Positions 38,069 through 48,103 are shown, numbered from the stretch's first letter. The stretch is 49,360 nt of DNA from an uncultured Succinivibrionaceae bacterium (GCA_944393045.1 CALXYT010000011.1:1-49360), one strand, 5' to 3'. Program-made: numbers and translations. The notes: generated by a model not told the origin, from the letters alone.

Positions 38069-38902
38069 ATGCTAAAATTAAGCTTTATTACTAAAGCTCA
38101 TTTATCACTTCTTTGCTTTCTTGCTCTGCTTTCCGTGCCTTTATGGGCAAGTGATAATGTTAAAGCTGGTGCTACTGATGCTAATACTAATGACAGTACT
38201 TTAGTGCAAGATGAATCATCGCTTTTTAATAGAGCAGATAAAGATACTATGCAAGATAAAGCGCTTGTGCAAGATTTATATTCAGATACCAAAGTAGATT
38301 TTAAGCAAAGTGAGAAAACTGCTGAAAACGAATCAGCTACAAAAAATGAGCAGGTAGCAAAAAATGAGAATCTTACCAGAAATCAACCTCCTGCCAGAGA
38401 TGGTATTAAGAATGATTTTTTAAAAGCTCCTAATAATACCTCATCTTTATCATCATCACCTCGCTCAGTTACCGTTGATATGATGACCTTTTATATTGGC
38501 GCTTTTGGGGTTATCGCGCTGATTATTATATTATGCATCTGGCTTAAAAAATTTAAGTTTGTGCTTAATCCTTGCTTTAAAGATTTTGAGGTGCTAAGAG
38601 TTTTAAGTGTAGGGCCTAAAGAGCGGGTAGTTTTATTAAAAGCAGGTGCTGAGCAAATAGTAATAGGGGTAACAGCGCATCAGGTAAATCTTATTTGTAA
38701 GCTTGATTCGCCACTAAACGACTCTTTAACTGATGCTCAAAATCAAAATGTCAATGCCGGTAAAAGTTTTGCGCAATCTTTAGCTGATATTTTAATGCAT
38801 AAAGACAGCAAAGCATGCTCTGAAGACTTCGATACTGAAAACTCATCCAATCCTCAATCCTCAAACCCTGGCAATACTAGTAAAAACAACATTAAGGAGT
38901 AG
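38069..38902 (+). CDS. fliO: Flagellar biosynthesis protein FliO, long form
   Basis: 277 residues. It has a cleavable-looking signal ([16 protein letters not shown]), a low-complexity Asn/Lys/Ser-rich periplasmic stretch of about 100 residues, a membrane segment near residues 140-160 ([19 protein letters not shown]) and the cytoplasmic FliO domain ([23 protein letters not shown]). Helps FliP assemble. The identity rests on that domain plus its place between fliN and fliP. Longer than the usual 100-150 residues because of the periplasmic and C-terminal low-complexity parts. Confidence 0.88.
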   Translation: MLKLSFITKAHLSLLCFLALLSVPLWASDNVKAGATDANTNDSTLVQDESSLFNRADKDTMQDKALVQDLYSDTKVDFKQSEKTAENESATKNEQVAKNENLTRNQPPARDGIKNDFLKAPNNTSSLSSSPRSVTVDMMTFYIGAFGVIALIIILCIWLKKFKFVLNPCFKDFEVLRVLSVGPKERVVLLKAGAEQIVIGVTAHQVNLICKLDSPLNDSLTDAQNQNVNAGKSFAQSLADILMHKDSKACSEDFDTENSSNPQSSNPGNTSKNNIKE

Positions 38903-38904
38903 CC

Positions 38905-39657
38905 ATGAAATTTTTTCTAAAAGCTTTTCTGGCACTACTTGCGCTAATGATTACACCACTTGCCTTTGGTGCTGATGTCTCATTAGATGCTATCAGAGTT
39001 ACTACCAATCCCGATGGCTCGCAAGATTATTCAGTAACGATTCAAATTCTGATAATAATGACGGTGTTATCGTTTTTACCGTCTATTATTATCATGATGA
39101 CAAGTTTTACGCGTATTGTGGTGGTGATGGCGATTTTACGTCAGGCCTTAGGGCTGCAGACTACTCCTTCGAATCAAATTATTATTGGTATTGCCTTATT
39201 TTTATCGTTTTTTATTATGAGTCCTGTTTTATCTCAAATGCATGATACGGCACTAGAGCCTTATATGAACGATACTATAAGCGCTAAAGAGGCTTTTAAT
39301 AGAGCGCAAATCCCGATTCATAAGTTTATGCTCTCACAAACAAGACCAAGCGATATTGCACTTTTTGCGGAATTTGCCAATGAAAAAATTACAGATGAAA
39401 GTAAAGTCAGCCTTAAAGTTTTAATACCGGCTTTTATGGTTAGCGAATTAAAAACAGCCTTTCAGATAGGGTTTATGCTCTTTTTACCGTTTTTAGTAAT
39501 AGACTTGGTTGTTTCCAGTATTTTAATGGCTATGGGTATGATGATGCTCTCGCCTATGATAGTTTCATTGCCATTTAAGATAATGCTCTTTGTGCTAGTA
39601 GATGGCTGGGCTTTAATTATGGGAAGCCTAGTATCAAGTTTTGGGGTAGGCACGTAA
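38905..39657 (+). CDS. fliP: Flagellar export gate protein FliP
   Basis: 250 residues. Core of the type III export gate. Signal sequence at residues 1-23, then membrane helices with family motifs [20 protein letters not shown] and [20 protein letters not shown]. The conserved RALGLQ-type and MMLSP motifs are intact. Two bases after fliO and one before fliQ. Confidence 0.97.
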   Translation: MKFFLKAFLALLALMITPLAFGADVSLDAIRVTTNPDGSQDYSVTIQILIIMTVLSFLPSIIIMMTSFTRIVVVMAILRQALGLQTTPSNQIIIGIALFLSFFIMSPVLSQMHDTALEPYMNDTISAKEAFNRAQIPIHKFMLSQTRPSDIALFAEFANEKITDESKVSLKVLIPAFMVSELKTAFQIGFMLFLPFLVIDLVVSSILMAMGMMMLSPMIVSLPFKIMLFVLVDGWALIMGSLVSSFGVGT

Positions 39658-39658
39658 T

Positions 39659-39928
39659 ATGGAACCTGAAGTATTTGTTGATATTGTAAGACAGGCACTA
39701 GGTTTAGTTTCTATTTTAGTGTGCGCATCTATTATTCCTTCGCTAATAATAGGTCTAATTGTAGCAATTTTTCAGACAGCTACCTCTATTAACGAACAGA
39801 CTCTGAGCTTTTTGCCACGTTTATTAGTAACTATTGCGGCTCTTGCTGTGGGGGCACATTGGGGTCTTGAAAAAATCATGAGCTTTTTTACCTCCCTAAT
39901 CGATATGATTCCGCAGGTTATAGGATAG
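39659..39928 (+). CDS. fliQ: Flagellar export gate protein FliQ
   Basis: 89 residues, two membrane helices. Family landmarks are ALGLVSILVCASIIPSLIIGLIVAI and QTATSINEQTLSFLPRL. Wraps the FliP/FliR gate. Normal length. Confidence 0.96.
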   Translation: MEPEVFVDIVRQALGLVSILVCASIIPSLIIGLIVAIFQTATSINEQTLSFLPRLLVTIAALAVGAHWGLEKIMSFFTSLIDMIPQVIG

Positions 39929-39932
39929 GGGT

Positions 39933-40727
39933 ATGGAAATTACCAATGAGCTTATCGCAAATGGTCTGGTGAATTTAGTATTGCCTTTTGTGCGTATTGC
40001 TGCAGTACTGATGTCTATGTTTGCGCTCTCATCGGCAAATGTTCCTGTAATTATTCGTTTAACGTTAGCCTTAGCAGTAACTTTTGTGATGGCATCAACT
40101 TTAGAGCCTGTGAAAGATATTGATTTATTTACTGTTAAAGGTTTTGTGCTGGTAGGTTATCAGCTTCTTATTGGTCTTTTGATTGGTTTTCTAACGCAGT
40201 TTATCTCCCAAGTCTTTGTGGTAGCAGGGCAGGTCGTTGCTATGCAAACAGGTTTAGGGTTTGCTTCCTTAGTAGATCCGGTATCAGGCACTAATACTCC
40301 TGTGGTAGGTCAGTTTTTTACAGTGCTTACTACTATTTTATTCTTTGTGCTTAATGGTCATTTAGTATTATTTAAATTAGTTTATTTAAGTTTTACGACA
40401 TTACCAATATCATTAGATGGCTTTTTCGATATTCCTTTTATTGAGATTGCCAAATTTGGTTCTGTAATGTTTCAGGTGGCCTTAGCATTATCGATTAGCT
40501 CTATCTGCGCTATGCTTCTGGTGAACTTTACCTTTGGTGTTATGAGTAGAGCCGCTCCACAATTAAATATCTTTAGTATGGGGTTTGCGGTAAGTATGGC
40601 TTGCGGTCTTATAATCTTAACCTTAGTATTATCCGCCTTTATGATTCATTATGTTGAGGCGCTTAATAAAGTCTTTGCTCTTGCCTGTTCTATGGTAAAT
40701 TATGAGTGCCCGGTAATTTTTTACTAA
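39933..40727 (+). CDS. fliR: Flagellar export gate protein FliR
   Basis: 264 residues with about six membrane helices. GQVVAMQTGLGFASLVDPVSG is the family motif; FGVMSRAAPQLNIFSMGF is the second. Caps the FliP5Q4R1 gate. In related polar systems flhB follows; here the operon ends with a terminator instead. Confidence 0.96.
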   Translation: MEITNELIANGLVNLVLPFVRIAAVLMSMFALSSANVPVIIRLTLALAVTFVMASTLEPVKDIDLFTVKGFVLVGYQLLIGLLIGFLTQFISQVFVVAGQVVAMQTGLGFASLVDPVSGTNTPVVGQFFTVLTTILFFVLNGHLVLFKLVYLSFTTLPISLDGFFDIPFIEIAKFGSVMFQVALALSISSICAMLLVNFTFGVMSRAAPQLNIFSMGFAVSMACGLIILTLVLSAFMIHYVEALNKVFALACSMVNYECPVIFY

Positions 40728-40806
40728 AGATTAGGGAAAAGAAAAGACCTGGGAAGCAAGAGCTGCGAAAAGGGTAAAGCATAGGCAAAGGAAAGAGCAA
40801 GGTAAT

Positions 40807-40835
40807 AAAAATAGAGTTCATAGAACTCTATTTTT
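40807..40835. terminator. Bidirectional terminator between fliR and ppnN
   Basis: Arms TAGAGTTC (40812-40819) and GAACTCTA (40823-40830), loop ATA, flanked by A5 and T5 tracts on either side, so it serves both the flagellar operon and the convergent ppnN operon. Confidence 0.85.
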
Positions 40836-40863
40836 AAAGGATTAAATCTAAAGCATTAAAAAC

Positions 40864-42240
40864 TTATTGCGTAGTTAATTCATAGCAAGGTACATATTCT
40901 TTTTGGGAAAGAAGTATGCGTTTTTGCTTAATAAAATCACGTAATAACTTATCAAGATTATCGATAATATCTTTATCTCCACTAAGCTTAAATGGCCCGT
41001 GTTTGGCTATTTCTCTCATGCCTGCTTCCTTTACATTACCAGCTACAATACCTGAGAAAGCACGGCGTAAATTAGCTGCTAACATAGAAGGGGCCTGATC
41101 ATGGTGTAAATTAAGAGCAGCCATATTAGCATGGGTTGCCTCAAAGTGATCTTGCAACTCATTTGGAATATTTAATGACCAGTTAAAGCAATAAGCATCG
41201 CTATTTATGGTGCGGTGATCTTTTACAATTTTCAGTGATTCCTTAACAAGCTGCGCTACTTTAATTGGATCGGCTATGATAATACGATAATAGCGAGCTA
41301 CTTCATTACCAAGCACATTACGCACAAAGGTATCAAGAGTGGTAAAGTATTCTTCACTCTCTTTTGGCCCTGTTAAAATAAGTGGTAACTGCTCATGGCG
41401 ATTAGATTTAGTAAGCTTAATAGTTAAGATATATAAAAGCTCTTCGGCAGTACCAGGACCTCCCGGAAAAATAACTATCGCACTACCAATACGCACAAAG
41501 GCTTCAAGACGCTTTTCGATATCGTGCATAATCACAAGCTCACTTACCATAGGATTAGGTGGTTCTGCTGCAATAATAGAAGGTTCAGTTAAACCAATGT
41601 AGCGCCCATTGGTATCATGCTGCATGGCTCTCCCAAAAATCGCACCTTTCATTGGCGCTTCCATTATGCCAGGACCGCAACCTGTGCAAATATCCATGCC
41701 GCGAAGCCCCAACTGAAAGCCTACCTCATAAGCGTAATTATATTCAATTTCATTTACCGCATGACCGCCCCAGCAAACTACTACGTTAGGATCGGAGCCG
41801 CTTTTAATAGCTTTAGCATGGCGAAGGATATTAAAAATTTGGTTGGTTCTAATTTCCCCGATGCTAATATTTTCATGGGTGATAGAGGCTAACATTTCGG
41901 TTTCATTTTTAGTAGTTGCCAGATGGACAATATCACGTAACACGCTAAAAAGGTTATTCTGGATTGAATAAATAATTTGTTCATCAACAAAAGCAGTTTT
42001 TGGGGGGTTTATAAGTTCTAGCTTTAAGCCTCGTTCATTACGTAGAACATTTATCTCAAAATCTTCAAATTGGCTAAGAAGTTTTTCTGAGTTATCGGTT
42101 TTTACTCCACTGTTTAAAACTGCTAATGAGCAATTACGATAAAGGTCATATAGGTCTCCTTGGGAGAACCTGGATAGACTCTCTGCTTCAATTTGTGATA
42201 TTAAAGCGAGAGTGCCAGTAGGTTGAATTACAGATATCAT
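40864..42240 (-). CDS. ppnN: Pyrimidine/purine nucleotide 5'-monophosphate nucleosidase
   Basis: About 458 residues. It cleaves nucleoside monophosphates to base and ribose 5-phosphate; in E. coli it is tuned by (p)ppGpp. I use the ATG at 42240, which gives the family start ISVIQPTGTLALISQ and an ATGA overlap with the upstream gene. The LOG-type Rossmann core contains GGHAVNEIEYNYAYE, TGCGPGIMEAPMKGA and the PGGPGTAEELLYIL motif. The N-terminal regulatory domain (SRFSQGDLYDLYRNCSLAVLNSG) and the C-terminal domain are complete. Confidence 0.95.
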   Translation of the reverse strand: MISVIQPTGTLALISQIEAESLSRFSQGDLYDLYRNCSLAVLNSGVKTDNSEKLLSQFEDFEINVLRNERGLKLELINPPKTAFVDEQIIYSIQNNLFSVLRDIVHLATTKNETEMLASITHENISIGEIRTNQIFNILRHAKAIKSGSDPNVVVCWGGHAVNEIEYNYAYEVGFQLGLRGMDICTGCGPGIMEAPMKGAIFGRAMQHDTNGRYIGLTEPSIIAAEPPNPMVSELVIMHDIEKRLEAFVRIGSAIVIFPGGPGTAEELLYILTIKLTKSNRHEQLPLILTGPKESEEYFTTLDTFVRNVLGNEVARYYRIIIADPIKVAQLVKESLKIVKDHRTINSDAYCFNWSLNIPNELQDHFEATHANMAALNLHHDQAPSMLAANLRRAFSGIVAGNVKEAGMREIAKHGPFKLSGDKDIIDNLDKLLRDFIKQKRILLSQKEYVPCYELTTQ

Positions 42241-43805
42241 ACTAAACTTCCTTCTGGTTGCATGATTAGAAGCTGAGAGGAACAAGTTGGGTTTTGTTTT
42301 TTATGATTAATAAATTGTTCTTCTAAGTTTTCTATGAGTTGCTGAGGTTTGGCATCATTAGCTATTTCAGTACCATAGACTGAGGCAGTGACAGTAACTT
42401 TTTCATTTTTATAATGAAAAGGAATAGCCTTAATGGCACTTATAACATTTAAAAACAGTTGCTGAACGTTTTGGGAAGTTACTCCATAAAATATTACGCC
42501 ATAATGATCAGAACCTAAACGTGCCACAAAATCTGTTTCACGCACTTGTTTTTTTATAGTAAGCCCGACTACCCGTAATATTTTATCACCAACATTAAAA
42601 TTATAGCGCGTATTAAATTGTGAGAATTGATCAAGGTTAATAATTCCAATGGTAATTGGTACTTTATTTGGCCCCTTGAGATTTTTAATATCTTGCTCAA
42701 GGCGAATTAAAAAGCTATAAAAGTTATTTAGTCCAGTTAAATTATCGATCATATTGCGATTGGCCAATTCTTTTATGCCATCTCTAAAAGTTTTTGCTTC
42801 TTCTTTTACAGCGCTGATTTGATGTTCAATATTATTTAAATCATCTAAAAACTTCTCTTGTAAATTTAAATAAGAGTCTTTTTCAAGGATAAGCTTATTG
42901 ATATTTGAGAGGCGTTCCTTAATAGAGGAGGAGAGCTCATTTATATCAAGACACTTTTCATTATCTTCAGCTACCTGGGCAAGTTCAATATTTATTAAAT
43001 TGTAATTTTCTTTTTGCGCCGTAAAAACAGAGGTATTATTTTGAAAGTTCTTACTTATAGAGTTTTGGATAGAGTTAATCTGATTATTTAAGCCCGATAA
43101 GAAACTTGTAATATGCAATCTTTCGCTATTAACGCTTTTTATTAAAATAGCAATAATCTTTAATAGAATGGAAGGAGCCTGTGTATAAGGAATGGTTGTT
43201 TTTAAGTTTTCTCGATAATGCATCAATTCCTTATTAAGTTCATTAGGTAATTCTATGCCGTTGATTACTTGGGTTATTTCAATCATTTCAGGTTGAGGCA
43301 CAAAATTTTCTTTATGCAATGTGGCAATGCTATTGAGCATCTCGATAGTTTGAACGATAAGCTCTAATACTTGTAAGATTCTCTCGGTATTATTAAGCTC
43401 TCTTTTATGCTCTAAAATGTCTTGCGCTTTATTTCTAATTTCTAAAGGTAGGGCAGAGGCTTTAGTAATTGTTTGGGGAATACTGGTTAGGTAAATGTCA
43501 ATTTTCCCTAAAAAATGATTCATGTTTTTAGATTCATCTAAAAGCATGTTTTGTAGTTCAAGTAAATTATCGATTTGCTTTAAAAAAGATTCATTAGTAT
43601 TAAGTTTATTAACAGAATTTTTTAATTCTTTTTTAAAGCTATTGTTGTACCCTAAAAAGTTACGCCCTATTTGTGAAATAATACTAATATTAGTTTGTCT
43701 TTCAAGAATAATAGCCTCTTCTAAGTTCTTAAGCTTAGCAGAAAGCGCCGCTATCTGTGCATCTTTTTCCTTGAGTTGTTTTGTGGTATTAGCATTATTG
43801 GACAT
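42237..43805 (-). CDS. Coiled-coil GGDEF protein with degenerate catalytic motif
   Basis: 522 residues. About 1-360 is helical with coiled coils (KDAQIAALSAKLKNLEEAI, later EDLNN-type repeats) and no membrane segment. About 361-500 is a GGDEF domain beginning MIDNLTGLNNFYSF. Its signature is GSDHY instead of GGDEF, so cyclic-di-GMP synthesis is doubtful. The RETD five residues before it keeps the inhibitory-site RxxD pattern, so it may bind c-di-GMP. Translation is coupled to ppnN by an ATGA overlap. Cytosolic. Full activity cannot be excluded from sequence alone. Confidence 0.8.
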   Translation of the reverse strand: MSNNANTTKQLKEKDAQIAALSAKLKNLEEAIILERQTNISIISQIGRNFLGYNNSFKKELKNSVNKLNTNESFLKQIDNLLELQNMLLDESKNMNHFLGKIDIYLTSIPQTITKASALPLEIRNKAQDILEHKRELNNTERILQVLELIVQTIEMLNSIATLHKENFVPQPEMIEITQVINGIELPNELNKELMHYRENLKTTIPYTQAPSILLKIIAILIKSVNSERLHITSFLSGLNNQINSIQNSISKNFQNNTSVFTAQKENYNLINIELAQVAEDNEKCLDINELSSSIKERLSNINKLILEKDSYLNLQEKFLDDLNNIEHQISAVKEEAKTFRDGIKELANRNMIDNLTGLNNFYSFLIRLEQDIKNLKGPNKVPITIGIINLDQFSQFNTRYNFNVGDKILRVVGLTIKKQVRETDFVARLGSDHYGVIFYGVTSQNVQQLFLNVISAIKAIPFHYKNEKVTVTASVYGTEIANDAKPQQLIENLEEQFINHKKQNPTCSSQLLIMQPEGSLV

Positions 43806-44183
43806 AATTGTTCACAACTTTTTTAATAATATTCCAAGATGTCACCTTATAATCATAAATAAAGTAACCAAGTTATTAGCTGTTCTTATTTGGGGTAAAT
43901 AATTATAATTTCTTGTAATAAACTTCAATAAAGAAGTTCTTGCCCCTTGTAAGGTAGATTGTGTCAATCAGTTATCCACGTATTTTACTAATAAATGTTT
44001 CTTATTGAATTAGATTGTTTGTTGTTATTGTTATTATGAGGTATTAAAGCACCTTACGCTACATAATATTATAAATTTTGGCTGATAAATAAGACTTTTG
44101 TCAATATTCTTGGCAATTACTGAAAATTGGAAAAAGATCCTTATAAAATAAGGTGTTAATTATTATTTTTTAAGGATTTTTTT
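43806..44183. other. Intergenic region without a recognised gene
   Basis: About 380 AT-rich bases upstream of the GGDEF gene and of the small ORF at 44184. A TATAAA near 44140 could be a promoter element for the small ORF. Nothing else is recognised. Confidence 0.4.
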
Positions 44184-44255
44184 ATGTTAAATATCATCTT
44201 TTTTACCTTTTTAACTGCTGCTTTTAACATATACTTTTGGTATATTTATGCTTAA
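44184..44255 (+). CDS. Possible 23-residue hydrophobic membrane peptide
   Basis: ATG at 44184 with AAGGA (44172-44176) seven bases upstream opens 23 codons ending TAA: MLNIIFFTFLTAAFNIYFWY followed by IYA. The whole peptide is one hydrophobic helix with aromatic residues at the end, as in small inner-membrane proteins. It ends one base before the convergent transglutaminase gene. A ribosome site this good in an otherwise gene-free gap is suggestive, but the ORF is short and could be chance. Confidence 0.35.
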   Translation: MLNIIFFTFLTAAFNIYFWYIYA

Positions 44256-44256
44256 G

Positions 44257-46185
44257 TTACTGTTTTTTTATAAGAGCTAAAGTTGTTTTTAATTCTTGAT
44301 AATATTTACTGCGTTCTTTTAATGGGGTGTTTTTATAGCGTAGTGCTATATAAGCATCAAAGAATTTACCAGTAAGCTCTCCTATACGAGTATCCTTAAG
44401 GCGCTCATTAAAAGTAATGATATTTTCATGTTCTTTTAAGATAAAACCACGCTCGGCAATAACCTTAAGTGCTTTTTTAAGGAGTATTTGTTCAGGAGCT
44501 AATGGCGTACGGCGACGTCTTAAAATGTTTAAGACCATAATGGTAGTGGTAATAAGCAACCCTGCAATAAAAATTATTCCCATGGTGATAATACTATTTT
44601 TAAAGAGGGAGTTCTGGTCTTGAACATTAAAGTTTAATACCCAAAAACTCCATCTAAAGTCGATATACTCTTTAATATCAGAAAGTAATTGCGCAAGTTT
44701 ATTACTTGGCATAAATGTACGGTTAGCACCGTATATTTGTGCAGAATTTAAAATAGACTCAGTAATTCTGCCAGGAGCTACCAAAGAGGTTGGATCATAT
44801 GCTATCCAGCGTTTATTTATATAAGCTTCAACCCAGGCATGAGCATCGTAATCATGTACAATTACATAATTATCAATAGTGCTGCCACCTAAGTAGCCAC
44901 CAATAATGCGTGATGGAATACCAGCCATTCTAAGCATTATTGCCATAGCCTCGGAATAATGCGCACAAAAACCTGCTCGATAATTAAAGAGGAGTTCGTC
45001 GATTTGATTAACCTCAGGAATCTTTGGGGAGAGGGTGTATTTGAAGTTATTACTGAAGTAGGTGTAAATAGCATCGACCTTCTCGGCATCGGTATTAAGA
45101 TTTTGTGTAAGAGATTTTACTAACTCAAAAGTTTTTGGGTTTTGGTTTCTTGGTAGATACAATAATCCTCTTGGATTGAAATCATCACTGCGCTGAGGTC
45201 TAAGATCCGGGTAGTAAGTAAAATGGTATATTTCACGGTTATTAGAAGGAACTGAGGTACGATATACATCACCTGTAATATGAAGCACATTTCGTTCATC
45301 AGTTGAGGAGTATTTTAAAGTTGGCACAAAATTATTGCCAGCAGGTTCTAGTAAAATGCTGTAATTTATTTGATTGGCGCTATCGTACTGTGGATTATTA
45401 GGATTAAATAATTTACGGTGACCTAAATATCTTAGTTCTTGCAGAGTCCTATTACTCTGCCTCCAGATTTTACCATTATAGTAATCGTAAACAACTGTTC
45501 TAAAATATCTAGTCTGTGGAATTGGTCCTTCAAAAACATAACGGCCAACAACTTTATCTGATAAGGTAAGATTTACCATACCAGGTGCGCTCATTTCCTC
45601 GGAAATACCAACAGAAGTTTGGGTTTTATTAGGTAAAATCCATAACGAGCCAGTTCTTGGAAAAATTAAAAAGAGCACTAAGGCAAGTGGTAAGGCAGGG
45701 AGAATTAGCAAGGATAATAATTTAAGATCATGCTTGATACTATCATGGTGCGTTACAGCTAAGAAACTCCAGATAGTTAAAAATGGTATAACAATAAGAT
45801 ATAATACTATATAGAACTTATAATGAAAAATAAGTGGTACTATCGATAAAAAGAATAGGGCGCTAAGAAGGACGTAAGAATCTCGGCGTGAGGTATACTC
45901 TAAAAATTTTAAGGCGCAACCTAAAAGGAGTAAGTTAATAAATCCATCGGCAACTTTTAAAGGATATATACTATGAAAAGTTAAAAAGCCTATGCCAATA
46001 AGGGTAATAATTCTAATATCAAGGCGAGTTAATGGCTGAAAAATATTTTTAGCAATTAGAATTTTAAAAATAATACTACCTATGGCAACTGCACCAACCC
46101 CGATAAAGAGGTGGGAACCAAGCATTAAGCAAGAGGTAATATAGACAATTCCCATTAAGGTAAGGGCTTTAGGACTAATAAGCAT
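44257..46185 (-). CDS. TgpA-type transglutaminase-like membrane protein
   Basis: 642 residues. About six to seven N-terminal membrane helices (residues 5-190), a periplasmic domain with a transglutaminase-like core, and one late membrane helix (about 545-570, IITMGIIFIAGLLITTTIMVL), then a cytoplasmic tail. The catalytic triad is visible: Cys407 in AGFCAHYSEAMA, His in HDYDAHAWVEAY and Asp in AYDPTSL. This is the DUF3488-TgpA architecture known from Pseudomonas. Last gene of the MoxR-DUF58-TgpA operon; likely a periplasmic peptide- or protein-modifying enzyme. Substrate not known. Confidence 0.9.
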   Translation of the reverse strand: MLISPKALTLMGIVYITSCLMLGSHLFIGVGAVAIGSIIFKILIAKNIFQPLTRLDIRIITLIGIGFLTFHSIYPLKVADGFINLLLLGCALKFLEYTSRRDSYVLLSALFFLSIVPLIFHYKFYIVLYLIVIPFLTIWSFLAVTHHDSIKHDLKLLSLLILPALPLALVLFLIFPRTGSLWILPNKTQTSVGISEEMSAPGMVNLTLSDKVVGRYVFEGPIPQTRYFRTVVYDYYNGKIWRQSNRTLQELRYLGHRKLFNPNNPQYDSANQINYSILLEPAGNNFVPTLKYSSTDERNVLHITGDVYRTSVPSNNREIYHFTYYPDLRPQRSDDFNPRGLLYLPRNQNPKTFELVKSLTQNLNTDAEKVDAIYTYFSNNFKYTLSPKIPEVNQIDELLFNYRAGFCAHYSEAMAIMLRMAGIPSRIIGGYLGGSTIDNYVIVHDYDAHAWVEAYINKRWIAYDPTSLVAPGRITESILNSAQIYGANRTFMPSNKLAQLLSDIKEYIDFRWSFWVLNFNVQDQNSLFKNSIITMGIIFIAGLLITTTIMVLNILRRRRTPLAPEQILLKKALKVIAERGFILKEHENIITFNERLKDTRIGELTGKFFDAYIALRYKNTPLKERSKYYQELKTTLALIKKQ

Positions 46186-46194
46186 AATTCTCTC

Positions 46195-47154
46195 CTAAAG
46201 TGTTGCTAATGATATTAAAATACGCTGACGGTGATCGCGACTACAATCCGGTTTATAAGTTAGACCATTAAAATCAAAGCCAAATTGAATATTGCGCATA
46301 GTTAAATCGATTACCGCATAAGTAAGCATACTGATTTGCTCTTCAAGATCTAAAGATTTAATACTATCTTTAGTTAAATAAAAACTCATGTTTTGGTCGG
46401 CAGAGAAGTCTTTAATCATAATACCTCGACCTTTAGCAGATTGCCTCCAATCAATTAAATTTATCGGCTCTCCCATGCGATAAGGTTTTAAGCCACAGAT
46501 TTCATCATTACCTTTAGCAATAGAGGAGATAAGTCTTTGGGTATTATTTTTATTTTCATGCATTAGATTGCTTGATTGTGGTGTTTTTTGCAGTAGATAT
46601 TCGCATGTTTCAGGTTGCGGGAGTACTAAAATTGACAAATGTGGCTCAATATAGCTAAATGCCTGAAAGAGTCCTAAAGGATAGTTAGTGCTGACACTTA
46701 AACGTTTTACTTTCCTGAAACCTCTCTTGAGGGGGGGGAGGCTAATAGATGATTGAGTATTACCAGGTATATCATTAACAAATAAGGCAGGACCTTGCAA
46801 TGTGGTAATTAAGAGATTGCGAATCGGACGGTGTTTATTGCTATTGATATAAACAGGTAAGGTAATAGCATTACCTGCAAAGATATCATATTGTGGATCC
46901 TGTACTTTAACACTTACTCCAAGTAGATTATGGTATGTTAAAAAGAGGGAGGTAATAAGTACACTAACAGCTAAGAAAGCGACAATTAAGATTAAGTTAT
47001 TTTCATAGTTAAGTCCAAAAAAAATCATTACTACAAGCACACTTAAAAAGATATAACCATTTTTATTAGGCAAAATGAAGATATGCTTAGAATCAAGGAT
47101 ATCGCCATTATTAAGTGTCATACGTTTACGAAAACGAAGTATTTGTTTTTTCAT
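46195..47154 (-). CDS. DUF58 membrane protein
   Basis: 319 residues. Two membrane helices near the N-terminus (YIFLSVLVVMIFFGLNYEN and LILIVAFLAVSVLITSLFL). A beta-rich domain follows (about 80-160), then the DUF58 signature LKPYRMGEPINLIDWRQSAKG near residues 215-240. It is always paired with MoxR-type ATPases. The von Willebrand-like C-terminal part is short. Role unknown; probably a partner or substrate of the MoxR chaperone. Nine bases from the TgpA gene. Confidence 0.9.
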   Translation of the reverse strand: MKKQILRFRKRMTLNNGDILDSKHIFILPNKNGYIFLSVLVVMIFFGLNYENNLILIVAFLAVSVLITSLFLTYHNLLGVSVKVQDPQYDIFAGNAITLPVYINSNKHRPIRNLLITTLQGPALFVNDIPGNTQSSISLPPLKRGFRKVKRLSVSTNYPLGLFQAFSYIEPHLSILVLPQPETCEYLLQKTPQSSNLMHENKNNTQRLISSIAKGNDEICGLKPYRMGEPINLIDWRQSAKGRGIMIKDFSADQNMSFYLTKDSIKSLDLEEQISMLTYAVIDLTMRNIQFGFDFNGLTYKPDCSRDHRQRILISLATL

Positions 47155-47179
47155 AAGGACTTTACTAAGTATAAGTTTT

Positions 47180-48103
47180 TTAGACCACAGGATTTATTTT
47201 ATGTAAAAGTTTTTGGCTATAAGTCATAGACTTAAGGGAAGCTACTGTACCTTTACGTAAGCGATGTTCTGCTACATGTGGAAATACTATCTGCACATCA
47301 TTTGGAGTAATATAATCGCGATTTTCAATAAAGGCATAAGCTTTTGCACAACTTAAAATAGCTAAGGCTGCTCTTGGTGAGAGAGGGTTAGGTATTTCAG
47401 GATCGGTGCGTGAGGCCTCGCATAAATCTATAATATAATCAAGAACTGCATCGGAGGCAAAAACTTTAGGGATTTCGTTTTGCATTGCAATAAGCTCCTC
47501 TTTCGTAATAACAGGAGCTAAATCGGTAGTAACATTTTCGCCTTTAAGAATACGTACTTCTTCTTTTCTTGAAGGGAATCCTAGTTCTATACGCATCATA
47601 AAACGGTCAAGCTGAGATTCTGGTAATGGGAAGGTACCAGCCTGATCTAATGGGTTTTGGGTTGCTATTACAAAAAATGGCGCAGGTAATTTATAAGTGG
47701 TACGATCGTTTGATACCTGCTGCTCGGCCATAACTTCAAGTAGCGCACTTTGTGTTCTTGGTGAGCCACGGTTAATTTCGTCGGCCAAGAGCATGTTAGT
47801 AAAAACAGGACCCGGATGAAATTCAAACTCAAATTTCTGTTCATTATAGATATTTCCACCTGTTAGGTCAGCTGGGAGCATATCGGCAGTAAACTGCACA
47901 CGGCGACAATCAAGGCCAAGCACTTGGCTCATTGCTCTTGCTAAGGTGGTTTTACCCATACCTGGTAAATCTTCGATTAGTAAATGACCTTTAGCAAGGA
48001 TACATGCTAAGGATAAACGAAGCTGCTCAGGTTTATCTAATATTACCGAGCCTAGATTTTTTAAAATACGATCGCAATTACTTAATGTCATGATCTGGTC
48101 CAT
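47180..48103 (-). CDS. MoxR-family AAA+ ATPase
   Basis: 307 residues. Walker A is in EDLPGMGKTTLARAM (about residue 45-52), Walker B in MLLADEINRGSPRTQSALLE, sensor 1 in VIATQNPLDQAGTFPLPESQ, followed by the arginine DRFMMRIELGFP region. The C-terminal lid contains NPLSPRAALAILSCAKAYAF. Chaperone-like ATPase acting on the DUF58/TgpA partners encoded downstream, 25 bases on. The start may instead be the second Met at 48091; neither has a strong ribosome site. Confidence 0.93.
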   Translation of the reverse strand: MDQIMTLSNCDRILKNLGSVILDKPEQLRLSLACILAKGHLLIEDLPGMGKTTLARAMSQVLGLDCRRVQFTADMLPADLTGGNIYNEQKFEFEFHPGPVFTNMLLADEINRGSPRTQSALLEVMAEQQVSNDRTTYKLPAPFFVIATQNPLDQAGTFPLPESQLDRFMMRIELGFPSRKEEVRILKGENVTTDLAPVITKEELIAMQNEIPKVFASDAVLDYIIDLCEASRTDPEIPNPLSPRAALAILSCAKAYAFIENRDYITPNDVQIVFPHVAEHRLRKGTVASLKSMTYSQKLLHKINPVV

